Part shown: piece after piece, positions 25,120-34,328 of the stretch
Numbering within the stretch: position 1 is the first letter of the stretch
Layout of the letters: each line of letters starts with the position of its first letter
Assembly: GCF_937924975.1 (NCBI RefSeq)
Contig: NZ_CALEYG010000036.1
Coordinates: forward strand, 1 to 42,780
DNA length: 42,780 nucleotides
Source: an uncultured Stomatobaculum sp.
GTDB lineage: Bacteria > Bacillota > Clostridia > Lachnospirales > Lachnospiraceae
Reading direction: 5' to 3'
The notes under the pieces: model-generated
What the model was told of the DNA's origin: nothing
The model's input: the letters and a program-made list of their open reading frames with translations, nothing else
Database searches by the model: none
Translations under genes and position numbers: made by a program

Positions 25120-26169
25120 TTACTCCTTTTCTAAAAGCAGACGACGCACCAGAATGCCCGACGGCGTCAAATCTCTGCTCTCCCAATTGCTCTTTTTAGA
25201 GGAAGACGGCAACACAATGCTATGTGCCTCTGCTTTATTGGAGAGCGACCAGTAAGTCCAGGAAATCTGATTTTTCCGCAAAAAGGCAGCAAACTCTTTT
25301 GCCTCCTGAAACGAGAGGCGGCTGTCCTGCGGGCTCTTGATGTGGGTATCATCGAGCTTGCCGTAGCTGATGCCCCATTCGCTCACAAAAATCGGAAGTT
25401 TCGCCCGCAACAGCTTTTCTTCGTAGACCGCATCGAAATGCTTCTCTTTCGAGACATCCGCATAGAAATGAAGATCATACATGAGATTGGAATCGTCAAT
25501 CGGATCCCGCAGCGGGCCGTCGAGATTCGCCGAGTGGTCCTGTGTCCCGCATAGGATGAGTGCCTGCGGCGCGTTTGCACGGATCTCCGGAATTACCTGT
25601 TCGGCATAACGCTTCACATCCTCCCAGCTCGTGTCGCCATTCGGCTCATTACAAATTTCATAAATCACGCCGGGATTGTTCCCGTAGTGCGCCGAGACTT
25701 CACGGAAAAAGCGCTTCGCCTCTTCCACATGATCGAGCGGGTTCTTATCCTTTAACGTGTGCCAATCCGCAATCGCATACATGTCTTCCGCGAGCGCATT
25801 GTCCACCGCTGTATACAGCCTTTTCTTGGCCGCTTCCGGCTCGTAGAGATAGCCGCCCTCCTGATCCGTATACATAGCCGCGCGAAACAAATCGGCCCCC
25901 CACTGTTTGACACTGCGCAGCGCCTCACGCGTGGTAAATTCCGGATACCAGCTGAGTCCGTGGCTCGAGATGCCTCGCAGCTGTACCGTCTTTTTTGCCT
26001 TCTCGCTGTACAATTTCCCGTCGCGGACACTGAGCTGTCCGTAGGACTTTACGCCGTGATAGCCTTCTTCCGCATTGGCATAGAAAAAGCCGCCCGCGAG
26101 TACACTGGCCAGAATCCCGGCGAGCACAACGACGACCGCTTTTTTGGACTGATGTTTCGCTGTGCTCAT
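25120..26169 (-). CDS. GH5 endoglucanase (cellulase) of the cellulose locus, CcsZ/BcsZ role
   Basis: 349 residues. One membrane helix or signal at about 10-32 (ending YANA) places the enzyme outside the cell. The GH5 (beta/alpha)8 domain fills the rest: LRGISSHG near 64-71, DWH at 145-147, acid/base Glu175 in CNEPNG and nucleophile Glu264 in VSEWG. It looks like subfamily GH5_2, as in CcsZ of Clostridioides difficile. The gene overlaps the synthase gene by four bases (ATGA), so the two are translationally coupled. Cellulose loci nearly always carry such a hydrolase, which trims or releases the nascent beta-1,4-glucan. This strongly supports a beta-glucan as the operon's product. Confidence 0.93.
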   Translation of the reverse strand: MSTAKHQSKKAVVVVLAGILASVLAGGFFYANAEEGYHGVKSYGQLSVRDGKLYSEKAKKTVQLRGISSHGLSWYPEFTTREALRSVKQWGADLFRAAMYTDQEGGYLYEPEAAKKRLYTAVDNALAEDMYAIADWHTLKDKNPLDHVEEAKRFFREVSAHYGNNPGVIYEICNEPNGDTSWEDVKRYAEQVIPEIRANAPQALILCGTQDHSANLDGPLRDPIDDSNLMYDLHFYADVSKEKHFDAVYEEKLLRAKLPIFVSEWGISYGKLDDTHIKSPQDSRLSFQEAKEFAAFLRKNQISWTYWSLSNKAEAHSIVLPSSSKKSNWESRDLTPSGILVRRLLLEKE

Positions 26170-28502
26170 TTCTTACTCCACTCCTTGATTTTCTCTAAAA
26201 ACACCGGATTTTCCAGGAGCGCTTCGCTGTTTTGAATGCGATACAGTCCCTCCCGGATTTCACTCTTTTCACATTGCATCGGATACTCAGTTCCTTCAAA
26301 CAGCGTGAGCGTCTCCGGAAGCGCTCCTCCCTTCACGAGCCGCAAACGCACATATTTGAAATTCAGATCCTCGACCATGACGACCGTGCCGTCGGCGAGT
26401 TTCTCCTTGCTTCGCACGCGGAAACGCGGCATTGTGCGGCGCTGCGGCGCCCGTTCCTTGTTGCCCTCTTCCATAACGCGAAACAAGTCGTCGAAATAAC
26501 TGGTATCCTCGGCGAGTTTCTCCGGCAACGGATTCAGACGGTCATAGACAATCTGGAAAAACTCTCGCTTCTCGGCCGTACTCATCTCGCCGACGCGCTG
26601 TACCCGGTAAGTCCAGACCTTACCGCGCTTCGGCTTGCTGACCGCAATGATTTTGCCGCGCAGCGACGCACAATATTTCCGGTCTTTGATGACAAAATGC
26701 AGCACTGTCCCGCGATCCGTCGGGAACGGCAGCGGTTCTTTTCGCTCAAAGGCAAAACCACCCTCGGAGATATTGATGACCCGCGCCGCAAATCCCTCTT
26801 CCTGTTCCGCCTCCTGACGCACTTCCATCTCAAGGTCACAGTCGAAACGCTCAAACTCTCGCTCATTGACGCGGCCGCGCATGAAGAAAACAGCCATCAA
26901 CAAACTGAACGAGTTAATCAGCATCCACATGATCATGATAATCAGACCGAAGGCGCGGTTGATGATGAGCTGCTGCACCGCAAAAATCAGCGAAATTGCG
27001 GAGACAACAAAGAGGCAGATATGCGGAATGGCAAGATAAAACTCATTGCTGTCATTCCAGGAGCGGGACTTTGCCGTAACCGAGAACTTTTTCTCATTGA
27101 TGTGGAAGAACTCCGCCCAAATCGGAATGAGAAGGTAAGGAAACATAATGGTATCGATGGTATTGCTCCAGCGCGTATCGCGGATTTCCGAACTCACCTT
27201 CGTGAGCAAGAAGCTGTAAAAGATGTAGTAAGGAAGCCAGAGAAACAAGAGCTGCCTGAGATCCATTACGACCAGCGGAATGCCGAGCAACAAGAAAAGC
27301 ACCGGCGACAGAATATAGACCAGGCGCCTTGAAAAACTCTCCCAATAAATGCGGCAGGCATAGTAGCTGAGTTTCAACTTCAACGAAAATGCCGGATTGC
27401 TCAGAAGGTGCACACGGCGAAGCGAGTAGATACAACCGCGTCCCCAGCGCACGCGCTGTTTGATCAGCGACGAAATGGTAATCGGCGCCAACCCCTGGGC
27501 AAGCGGCTTCTTGACCGCATAGCAACGATAATTCAGTGCCTCGATCCGGAGTCCCGTCTCAAAGTCCTCGGTAATCGTGCCTGTTGCGATACCGCCGACA
27601 CCTTCCAGCGCTTCGCGCGAAATCATTGTATTGGAGCCCGCATAAAGCACGGCATTGTTGCGATTCTTGCCGAGATTCACCTCGCGGAAAAAGTAGTCTT
27701 GTTCGTTCGGAACCCTATCCTCCGCATAGAGATTGTACTGGAACAAGTCGGCGTTATAAAAGACCTGCGGCGTCTGAATGAAACCGATTTTTCCGCAGTC
27801 CTTCTGTGCTTCCTTCGGCTTGACAACCCAGGAGCCGTCCTCCTTCTTTTCCATGATGGGCAAAAAGAAATACGGAACCACCTCCATCAGGAAGTTGCTC
27901 TTCGGAATCATATCGGCATCGAAAGTGGCAATCAGCGGAGAAGTCGTGCGACTCAGCGCATTGTTGATGTTGCCGGCCTTCGCGTGCTTGTTGTTGCTGA
28001 GACCGAAGTACCCCACACCGAGTTCCTTCGCAAGAGCCGCGACCTCCGGGCGATTGGTATCGTCACAGAGAAAAACATGCACCTTCGAGGGATCCGGGTA
28101 GTCCATGGCCGCACAGGCATTTGCCGTCTTGAACAGAATGTCCGTCTCCTCGTTGTGCGTCGAAATGAAGACATCGACGTCCGGAAACAGTTCATGCGGC
28201 ACATCCGGCATCTCCGGCTCATAGACGTCGCGAAGTGACAGGTAATGTGACAGTGCCTCGTAAGAGGACAAAAGCTCCGCAACCAGAAGAAAGATGCCGC
28301 CGATGAAGGCCAGCCAGCCGTACTGTGAGGCAGAAGGCAGGGTAAACCCGATACGCCAGATTCCGTAGCCCACCATCACAATGCCGACCAGCACCGCAAG
28401 CCAGAGCGGCTGTTTCTTCTTTAATGTGATGTTGGCTGACTCCGGCGGCGTATACAGCGGAATCTTCTCGGTCTGCAGTTTGAATTCGTGTTTCTCGTAC
28501 AT
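26166..28502 (-). CDS. Cellulose-synthase-like GT2 with PilZ c-di-GMP domain (BcsA/CcsA-type)
   Basis: 778 residues. Two membrane helices (about 34-51 and 62-80), then the cytosolic GT2 domain: DD at 147-148, DAD at 195-197, TED at 311-313 (catalytic base) and QRVRW at 349-353, the complete processive beta-glucan synthase signature. Further helices span about 395-540. A PilZ domain follows (about 542-665), with R544xxxR548 and N577-I-S-E-G-G582, the two c-di-GMP contact motifs. The last 110 residues (about 667-778) form an extra region with its own RR...RFRVR stretch. The enzyme should polymerise UDP-glucose and push the chain through its own channel when c-di-GMP is bound. No BcsB-like partner is visible in the operon. 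It starts one base after the CotH stop, with only a weak ribosome site. Confidence 0.93.
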   Translation of the reverse strand: MYEKHEFKLQTEKIPLYTPPESANITLKKKQPLWLAVLVGIVMVGYGIWRIGFTLPSASQYGWLAFIGGIFLLVAELLSSYEALSHYLSLRDVYEPEMPDVPHELFPDVDVFISTHNEETDILFKTANACAAMDYPDPSKVHVFLCDDTNRPEVAALAKELGVGYFGLSNNKHAKAGNINNALSRTTSPLIATFDADMIPKSNFLMEVVPYFFLPIMEKKEDGSWVVKPKEAQKDCGKIGFIQTPQVFYNADLFQYNLYAEDRVPNEQDYFFREVNLGKNRNNAVLYAGSNTMISREALEGVGGIATGTITEDFETGLRIEALNYRCYAVKKPLAQGLAPITISSLIKQRVRWGRGCIYSLRRVHLLSNPAFSLKLKLSYYACRIYWESFSRRLVYILSPVLFLLLGIPLVVMDLRQLLFLWLPYYIFYSFLLTKVSSEIRDTRWSNTIDTIMFPYLLIPIWAEFFHINEKKFSVTAKSRSWNDSNEFYLAIPHICLFVVSAISLIFAVQQLIINRAFGLIIMIMWMLINSFSLLMAVFFMRGRVNEREFERFDCDLEMEVRQEAEQEEGFAARVINISEGGFAFERKEPLPFPTDRGTVLHFVIKDRKYCASLRGKIIAVSKPKRGKVWTYRVQRVGEMSTAEKREFFQIVYDRLNPLPEKLAEDTSYFDDLFRVMEEGNKERAPQRRTMPRFRVRSKEKLADGTVVMVEDLNFKYVRLRLVKGGALPETLTLFEGTEYPMQCEKSEIREGLYRIQNSEALLENPVFLEKIKEWSKK

Positions 28503-28503
28503 G

Positions 28504-30123
28504 TTATTTCACTCTCTTACCCAGAAGGTAGGCGGATGCAATGAAGAGCAACAAAAACGCAAGTGCCAGATTTGCGTAAGTCTCACGGCTGCGTTCCGCA
28601 AGCGGCTCCTGAATAAAGCCGTTCAGATAATCGCCCATATAGAGATCCAACCATTTGCCGTGCCCCTTAATCATGTCCTTTAAGCGCACCAATTCCTCCG
28701 CATAGGTTTCGCGGTTTCGGTCAATCATATAGCCGTGACCTTCTTTGACCAGCGCCAGCTGGTGGTTCTCCTTATAGACCTCTCTCCAGCGGCTGCGGTC
28801 TCGCTTCGAGGCATTGCCGAGATAGGCCACCGTCTTGTCGATGAACTGCATCACATTCTTATCGGAGAATATCCCCTTCCGCAGTTCCTTATAACGCTGC
28901 ACCACCCTCGCATCGAAATCCGGATCGCGCACCATGCGCTCAAACCAGGGGCGCTCCGGCATGACCATGTACTCCGCACCGCCTGCCGCAAACTTGTAGT
29001 TGTCCCAACAGTTATCATAGTCCCAGAGCGGTCCCATACTAAGTTGATGCGCCGGATCCTGGTAATAGTAGGTCGAATTGTCACCCGAGTCATAGTTCAT
29101 GAAATACTCGTTGATGACAAAGTAATCGATAAAGCTCGGCAGATTGATGAGATGCGGATAACTCAAGAACTGGCGATAGTTATCACTGTACAGCGTTTTC
29201 TCGATTTCTGTGAGTTCAGTCTCCAATTTCTGTTTAACTTCCGGCGTCAGCAGAGAATCCTTCGGATACTTGATGGTGAACCAGCCGTATGTGAGCTGCT
29301 GATCGGAAGCCCAGGTCGAAAGTGTCGTTTTGGTGTCATCCGCGCGGTCACGCACCAGAATGACTGCGGGACGCTTGTCTCTGGGATTGTAGTCCTGAAT
29401 GTCCACATGTCCTTTGCCTTGCTTGACCGGCTCGGTCAGGAGGTAAAGTCCCCGATAATTATAAGTATCACCGTCTTTGATAAACATCTCGACGAAGCGG
29501 CACTCCGGCGTAAACGGCATGAGCTGACCGGCCAGATTATAGGCGATGTAGTTGCGAATCTGGCTTGCGTCCAGAATACTGTTGGAAAGCACCCAGTCTT
29601 CATCCGCATCCATGCCAAGGAGCGGCGCTTCGAGCTCTTTGCCCTCATCGTCGAGGAGCTTAATGCCATACTGCTTCTTCTGGAAGGAACGCGAAGAAGC
29701 ACCGCGAAGCTTTATTTTGCCGTGATTTACAAAGGACGGTGCATCCGTAATCTTATTGTGGTCGTTCGGATTGTCCACCAAGGTGAACGTCATGGGAATC
29801 CAGGGGTCGGTCACATTCGGATCTCTGTATTCACGCTTCTGTCCGTCGCCGACCATCTTGTAAATGTCTTTCGGCTCTTCTCCGTTCATATCCAGAACGA
29901 CAATCGGCAGATGCGTCTCAAAGGTGGCGACATCGACACTGCCATCTCCGGGCATACTGTCCGGCCCCAGACTGCTGTCCGCGTTCTGATGTACCTCATG
30001 CTGATAACTTCGATAGTGCATCGAGAGTGCTGCTTTTAAATAGGAAAAAGCTGTGACAAAAATCGTCAGCACTGCTAGGACAACCGCCGCCGTAATCAGC
30101 GTTTTTCTTGTTGGAGTTCTCAT
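28504..30123 (-). CDS. CotH-like kinase, membrane-anchored at both ends
   Basis: 539 residues. An N-terminal helix (about 9-28) and a C-terminal helix (about 517-534) flank a large, probably extracellular CotH domain. Family features seen: RGASSRSF (140-147) followed by YGIKL, EDWVLSNSILDASQIRNYIA (175-194) and the acidic site GPLWDYDNCWDN (364-375), with metal-binding Asp368 and Asp370. CotH of Bacillus phosphorylates spore-coat proteins and belongs to the secretory kinase group. The non-spore context here suggests another target: a surface protein, the polysaccharide or polyphosphate. The gene lies 11 bases after the DUF4956 gene and one base before the synthase. Its ribosome site (GGCGG) is weak. 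Kinase activity is inferred from family and motifs only. Confidence 0.87.
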   Translation of the reverse strand: MRTPTRKTLITAAVVLAVLTIFVTAFSYLKAALSMHYRSYQHEVHQNADSSLGPDSMPGDGSVDVATFETHLPIVVLDMNGEEPKDIYKMVGDGQKREYRDPNVTDPWIPMTFTLVDNPNDHNKITDAPSFVNHGKIKLRGASSRSFQKKQYGIKLLDDEGKELEAPLLGMDADEDWVLSNSILDASQIRNYIAYNLAGQLMPFTPECRFVEMFIKDGDTYNYRGLYLLTEPVKQGKGHVDIQDYNPRDKRPAVILVRDRADDTKTTLSTWASDQQLTYGWFTIKYPKDSLLTPEVKQKLETELTEIEKTLYSDNYRQFLSYPHLINLPSFIDYFVINEYFMNYDSGDNSTYYYQDPAHQLSMGPLWDYDNCWDNYKFAAGGAEYMVMPERPWFERMVRDPDFDARVVQRYKELRKGIFSDKNVMQFIDKTVAYLGNASKRDRSRWREVYKENHQLALVKEGHGYMIDRNRETYAEELVRLKDMIKGHGKWLDLYMGDYLNGFIQEPLAERSRETYANLALAFLLLFIASAYLLGKRVK

Positions 30124-30134
30124 GTTACCGCCAA

Positions 30135-30818
30135 TCAGCGCGTAATCTCGTCGTTCTGGCAGACGAGATGCACTGCCTCTACACCTTCAATCTGGAAAAG
30201 TACGTCTTTCAGTTCTCTGCCTTCATGCTTCTGCAGGCATTTTTCGCGAAGCTTTCCGGAAATCTCATAAATCAACTCAATCCGATCCTTCTCCGAATTA
30301 TCCACACGGAACTGCGCCTTGTGCTCATAGTACTCATTGACCGTCTTCATGATTTCGTCGCTCTTGCCGCTGCCCCGCACAATCAGGAGATATCGGTCAT
30401 TGGAGCGCACATTGCCGAGTACTAGGAGCACGAGGAAAATCACACCCGAACCGATGCCGGCAATCTTAAAGTCCTGGATGCCACAGCAGATGCCGGAGGC
30501 GATGCACCAGAAAATATAGGCCGTATCTCTGGGGTCCTTAATCGCGGTGCGGAAACGAACAATCGAGAGCGCACCGACCATGCCGAGCGACAGGGCGACG
30601 TTGTTTCCGATGACGCTCATGACAAGCGTTGTCACAATGGTCAACATGACCAGCGATACATTGAACTTAGCGCTATAGACGGTGCCTGCATGTGAAAACT
30701 GATAGCTCACAAAAATGACCAGCGCAATCACAATGGCCGCAATAAAGCTCATCAAAATTTCGCCGGTGGACAAGGTGCCCGACTGTGCGGACAAGTACTG
30801 ATACAGTGCGTTTCTCAT
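30135..30818 (-). CDS. DUF4956 membrane protein
   Basis: 227 residues. Three or four membrane helices fill the first half (about 22-42, 53-72, 75-90 and 115-133), with the well conserved stretch VGALSIVRFRTAIKDPRD (about 80-97). A soluble C-terminal half follows. This is the DUF4956 family, often encoded beside VTC-domain proteins. GGGGGA lies before the ATG, and the gene is spaced 12 bases after the VTC gene. The VTC protein here has no membrane segment, so this protein may anchor it or carry its product across the membrane, as the membrane part of yeast VTC does. The family has no established biochemical function. Confidence 0.85.
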   Translation of the reverse strand: MRNALYQYLSAQSGTLSTGEILMSFIAAIVIALVIFVSYQFSHAGTVYSAKFNVSLVMLTIVTTLVMSVIGNNVALSLGMVGALSIVRFRTAIKDPRDTAYIFWCIASGICCGIQDFKIAGIGSGVIFLVLLVLGNVRSNDRYLLIVRGSGKSDEIMKTVNEYYEHKAQFRVDNSEKDRIELIYEISGKLREKCLQKHEGRELKDVLFQIEGVEAVHLVCQNDEITR

Positions 30819-30830
30819 AATTCTCCCCCT

Positions 30831-31547
30831 TTACACTCTGCCGATGACCGGCAGCAAACCATAGCGTCTGCCCGCGACATACTTGGAATAGCTCTCTTCC
30901 GTGAGATCTGCGAGTTGCAGCGCATCTTTGATATAGCTGAGCAAAAAGTTATTGTACTTGACCTCCAGCACGACAAAACTCTGTGTGTCCGCCGGATAGA
31001 AGATTCCGGGATGTTCCGAAAATAAATCGAAATTGCCCTCGGAAGTCTCAATGTGGCTGTCAAAGGTAATCCGGATGTTATTAATCGGCACGGCAAAAGC
31101 TCTGCGCTTGTATTGAATCAATGCGGCGGGCCGGTACTGCTCCTTGTGCATGATACCGTAAATATTTTCGGCAAGTTCCGACCCCTCTTCGAGTAGGCAG
31201 TCATAATTTCCCGCGATCATCTCCTGTGCCTGTTCCCGCGTAATACCGAGCGAGAGCTTATGCTGATTTTCCCCCTGCTTCTGCTTGAGTTCCAGTTTTG
31301 CCTTGGTGTCCGTCGGATGGTAGATTCGGATGCGTATCTTTTTCCGGTCTTCAAGACCATCCATCTTGTCGACATAGTCCTCGTTGTAAAACGAGTCAAA
31401 ATAGAGCGAACGAACGTTGTAAGGCTCATACCCCTGAAACGGATCGCCGGGCAAGAGATATCGGAGTCTTCCGTAGAGGTCTTCCGCCATTTTAACCGGC
31501 AAGACAAACTTTCGCTCCACACGGCTTACTTCTGCCGCAATGCTCAT
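30831..31547 (-). CDS. VTC-domain polyphosphate polymerase-like protein
   Basis: 238 residues, almost all one VTC (triphosphate tunnel) domain, with no membrane helix. Features: the ExK motif in VERKF (E11, K13), LYFDS near 48-52, the basic strands KIRIRIYHP and KLELKQKQGE, RRAFAVP near 163-169 and a final VLEVKYNNFL. VTC domains of yeast Vtc4 and bacterial relatives make polyphosphate from ATP. GGAGGGGA precedes the ATG and the gene sits 18 bases after the DHHW gene. In many Clostridia and Actinobacteria this family sits with DUF4956 and CotH proteins, as here. Polyphosphate synthesis is the best guess; another phosphoryl transfer is possible. Confidence 0.88.
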   Translation of the reverse strand: MSIAAEVSRVERKFVLPVKMAEDLYGRLRYLLPGDPFQGYEPYNVRSLYFDSFYNEDYVDKMDGLEDRKKIRIRIYHPTDTKAKLELKQKQGENQHKLSLGITREQAQEMIAGNYDCLLEEGSELAENIYGIMHKEQYRPAALIQYKRRAFAVPINNIRITFDSHIETSEGNFDLFSEHPGIFYPADTQSFVVLEVKYNNFLLSYIKDALQLADLTEESYSKYVAGRRYGLLPVIGRV

Positions 31548-31565
31548 GTTTTATCCCCTCCTCTC

Positions 31566-32852
31566 TCAGTGCGCGGCGGGATCCTGTCCCTGCGCAGCCA
31601 CATCGGCATCTCCGGTTTCCGCCGCTTTCGGGTCATCGGTATAGAACGGTGTACCCTCGTTGGTGAAGTTATCCAGCGCAAGCGCCACGAAGACATAGTC
31701 AAAATGCTTTTTCTCGAGCATCTTCTGAATGCTTCCATCTCCGGTCGGGCTAAAATGCAGGGACCAGAGTAATTCGATGCGTGAGAACATCGGTGACAGG
31801 AAGGTCGCGACCGGCGAGGAGTAAGAATCTCGAATAAAGAGCGCCGTCGGTCCGTTCGGATTCAGCTTGTTGTCAATCTGGTCAAAACGGACTACACCCT
31901 GCAAGTAGCTGTTATTCATCTCGCGGTCGTAGGGATCGGCATAATCCAGATACTTTCGATCGATCAGCGTGCGTTCTATCGGTCCGTCCTTGTTCGCCTC
32001 TTTGCCGCCTTTGTAACGCGAATAGTAGTGATAATTGGTTTCGAACTTCGGGTAGACGAAACTATAATCGTCGAGCCTCCGCGAATAAATCAGACCGGCA
32101 TCTCTGCCCTGCGATCCCATATAGATATGCGAGTAGGTCTCAATCGTATAGTTGTTCAAATCCCGGTAATACCCATCGGGGTCCAAGTTTGCCTCAAACT
32201 TTTGATTCAGATGGTCAACAATCTTTCCGGTCGCATAAAAGGCCGAAGGAACGGTCCAGTGGTGGTCGGTATGGTAGAAAATATCCTTTGCCTTCATATC
32301 GGCATCCCGAAAGACATCTCGCACATCGACATAGTCCACATCGTAACGGCGCAGATAACGAAGCACTTCATCGCCGTAGGCATTCAGATTGTTGTAGGGT
32401 ATGCCGTAATATCCTCTCGACCAGTCCTCGCGGAATTTGGTCGGATACATAATGACCACCAGCCTAGTGCCCTTATCTTTCAGACTGTCCTGTAAGCGAC
32501 GCATGCGTCCCGCAATGCCGGGAGCACTGAGATTCGAATTATTATAGAAGTTTCCCGAATAGAGTACCGAATCTTCATCTCTCACATACTTGAATGAGTT
32601 TTCCTCATTTTTGCCGAGCGCCCTGTACACAGTGCCGTAGAGCTCGTTCCAGCGGTGCCCGCCGACCAGCGTCTGCGAGAGAATACCGTCAAGCTGCTTT
32701 GTGTACTTCTTGTATTCGGACACCGCCTTTGGTTTTTCAATGTCCTGAATTTTCTTTTGCAGAGCGTCTCGCTCCCGGTATAAGTTTAAAGCCGAGAGCG
32801 AAAACAGACCCGCGAGAAACAGTGCCGAGAAGACTGCCTGATATCGTTTCAT
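31566..32852 (-). CDS. DHHW-family SGNH-like acyltransferase (AlgX/AlgJ/WssI-type)
   Basis: 428 residues with an N-terminal signal anchor (about 6-23), so the rest is outside the membrane. The DHHW signature reads Y-H-T-D196-H-H198-W, and the nucleophile region is F-I-R341-D-S343-Y-S. Together Asp196, His198 and Ser343 match the catalytic set of AlgX/AlgJ proteins, which finish O-acetylation of alginate or cellulose outside the cell. The C-terminus is acidic and Ala-rich. AAGGAGGAG precedes the ATG, 15 bases after the MBOAT stop. MBOAT plus such a protein is the standard export-side O-acylation pair; DltB plus DltD is the analogous pair for teichoic acids. Confidence 0.88.
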   Translation of the reverse strand: MKRYQAVFSALFLAGLFSLSALNLYRERDALQKKIQDIEKPKAVSEYKKYTKQLDGILSQTLVGGHRWNELYGTVYRALGKNEENSFKYVRDEDSVLYSGNFYNNSNLSAPGIAGRMRRLQDSLKDKGTRLVVIMYPTKFREDWSRGYYGIPYNNLNAYGDEVLRYLRRYDVDYVDVRDVFRDADMKAKDIFYHTDHHWTVPSAFYATGKIVDHLNQKFEANLDPDGYYRDLNNYTIETYSHIYMGSQGRDAGLIYSRRLDDYSFVYPKFETNYHYYSRYKGGKEANKDGPIERTLIDRKYLDYADPYDREMNNSYLQGVVRFDQIDNKLNPNGPTALFIRDSYSSPVATFLSPMFSRIELLWSLHFSPTGDGSIQKMLEKKHFDYVFVALALDNFTNEGTPFYTDDPKAAETGDADVAAQGQDPAAH

Positions 32853-32867
32853 CGTTTCGTCTCCTCC

Positions 32868-34316
32868 TTAGAAGTTGAAGTAAATGAACGGGTTGTAGCC
32901 GCCCTTCGCCAGTATTGCAATCGAAAAGAGCATGCAGGCTCCGAGGCAAATCACATAAATGACTCCGCAGCTCCGATAGAAAATTTCATGTCCCTCGCTG
33001 TCTTCCGTCTTCTCCAGAATGTAATTGCGAACAGGCAGTGCAAACAGCACGGCGCCGATCAGAGAAATACCGTACTCTTTCAGAAACATGACGACCGACG
33101 GACTGTAAAAACCGTTTCCGCCGAGCGCGAACAAATCCGCAAAGAAGAGAGACATCTGCTCTCCTGTCTCGCAGCGGAAAATGACCATTGCAAAAACCGT
33201 TGCGACAACCACATAGGCATGCCGAAGGACCTCATGCCCCTCTCGCTCGTCGAGACGGAACATAATTTCGAATATGATTAAAACAAAGAAGTACAACCCC
33301 CACCAGATATAAGTCCAGTTCGCACCGTGCCAGAGACCGGTCAGCAGCCAGACGATGAAGAGATTTCGTATCATAACATCTTTTTTCTTGCTACTTGCGC
33401 CGCCGAGCGGTTTATAGACATATTGGCTGAACCAGGATGCAAGACTGATGTGCCAGCGCGTCATAAACTCACGGATCGAACGGCTCACAAACGGGTAGCG
33501 GAAGTTCTCGGAAAAGCGGAAACCGAACATGAGACCAAGTCCGATTGCCATATCGGAATAGGCGCTGAAATCGTAGTAGAGCTGGAACATGTAACTCACC
33601 GCGCCGAGCCAGGCGAGCAACATGGGCACCGGAATTGTGGAGTCACCGCCTTTCGTCAGATTAAATACGGTATCCGCAATCACCGCGAGATTGTTCGCAA
33701 TCAGAATCTTTTTACAGAATCCCTCACAAAAACGGCATATCCCTTCGGTCAACATGGTCAGATCCGTGCGCCGCGTTTTAATCTGCTCTGCAATTGCCGA
33801 ATATTTGACAATCGGGCCCGCAATAAGCTGTGGAAAGAAAGCGATATAGAGTGCGATATCCAACAGATTCTTCTGGGGCTCAGCGTTTCCCATATAGACA
33901 TCTATGACATAGGACAAAGCCTGGAATGTGAAAAAGGAAATACCGATCGGAAGAACAATATTCGGATACGGGAGAAAGGGGCGCTCCATAATGCCGTTGA
34001 CCGTCTCAACCACAAATCCCGAATACTTAAAAATACCAAGCATGCCAAGATTCAGAACGCAAGCAATGATCAAAACCAGACGCCGCGCTTTGACCCGGTC
34101 TTGCCGAATCCAAAGCAACATCATTCCGAACAGCCAGTTGCATGTGATGGACGCGAGCATCAGAAACACATAGATAGGCTCACCCCAGGCATAGAAAAGA
34201 AGGCTCGTAATCACCAGCCATATGTTTTGCAAGGGACGAGAAAACGCAAGAATATAATAGACCAGAAAAACAATCGGCAAAAAATAAAGCAAAAATGTGA
34301 TGCTGGAAAATACCAT
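32868..34316 (-). CDS. MBOAT O-acyltransferase (AlgI/DltB/WssH-type)
   Basis: 482 residues, about ten or more hydrophobic segments, full family length. Conserved parts: PIGISFFTFQALSYVIDVY (123-141), FPQLIAGPIVKYS (161-173), the region with RWHISLASWF (287-296; His289) and the invariant His330 in TGLWHGANW. These proteins pass an acyl group from a cytosolic donor (acetyl-CoA, or D-Ala-DltC in dlt systems) across the membrane to a polysaccharide. GGGGA lies five bases before the ATG, 12 bases after the GGDEF gene. The carrier protein and ligase at the operon's far end make an ACP-linked donor plausible. Confidence 0.93.
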   Translation of the reverse strand: MVFSSITFLLYFLPIVFLVYYILAFSRPLQNIWLVITSLLFYAWGEPIYVFLMLASITCNWLFGMMLLWIRQDRVKARRLVLIIACVLNLGMLGIFKYSGFVVETVNGIMERPFLPYPNIVLPIGISFFTFQALSYVIDVYMGNAEPQKNLLDIALYIAFFPQLIAGPIVKYSAIAEQIKTRRTDLTMLTEGICRFCEGFCKKILIANNLAVIADTVFNLTKGGDSTIPVPMLLAWLGAVSYMFQLYYDFSAYSDMAIGLGLMFGFRFSENFRYPFVSRSIREFMTRWHISLASWFSQYVYKPLGGASSKKKDVMIRNLFIVWLLTGLWHGANWTYIWWGLYFFVLIIFEIMFRLDEREGHEVLRHAYVVVATVFAMVIFRCETGEQMSLFFADLFALGGNGFYSPSVVMFLKEYGISLIGAVLFALPVRNYILEKTEDSEGHEIFYRSCGVIYVICLGACMLFSIAILAKGGYNPFIYFNF

Positions 34317-34328
34317 GCGCTTCCCCTT

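Noticed and set aside
28504..30123. A spore coat protein role for the CotH-like protein.
   Set aside because: It has membrane helices at both ends and lies in a polysaccharide operon with no sporulation genes nearby. The family name alone does not imply spores.
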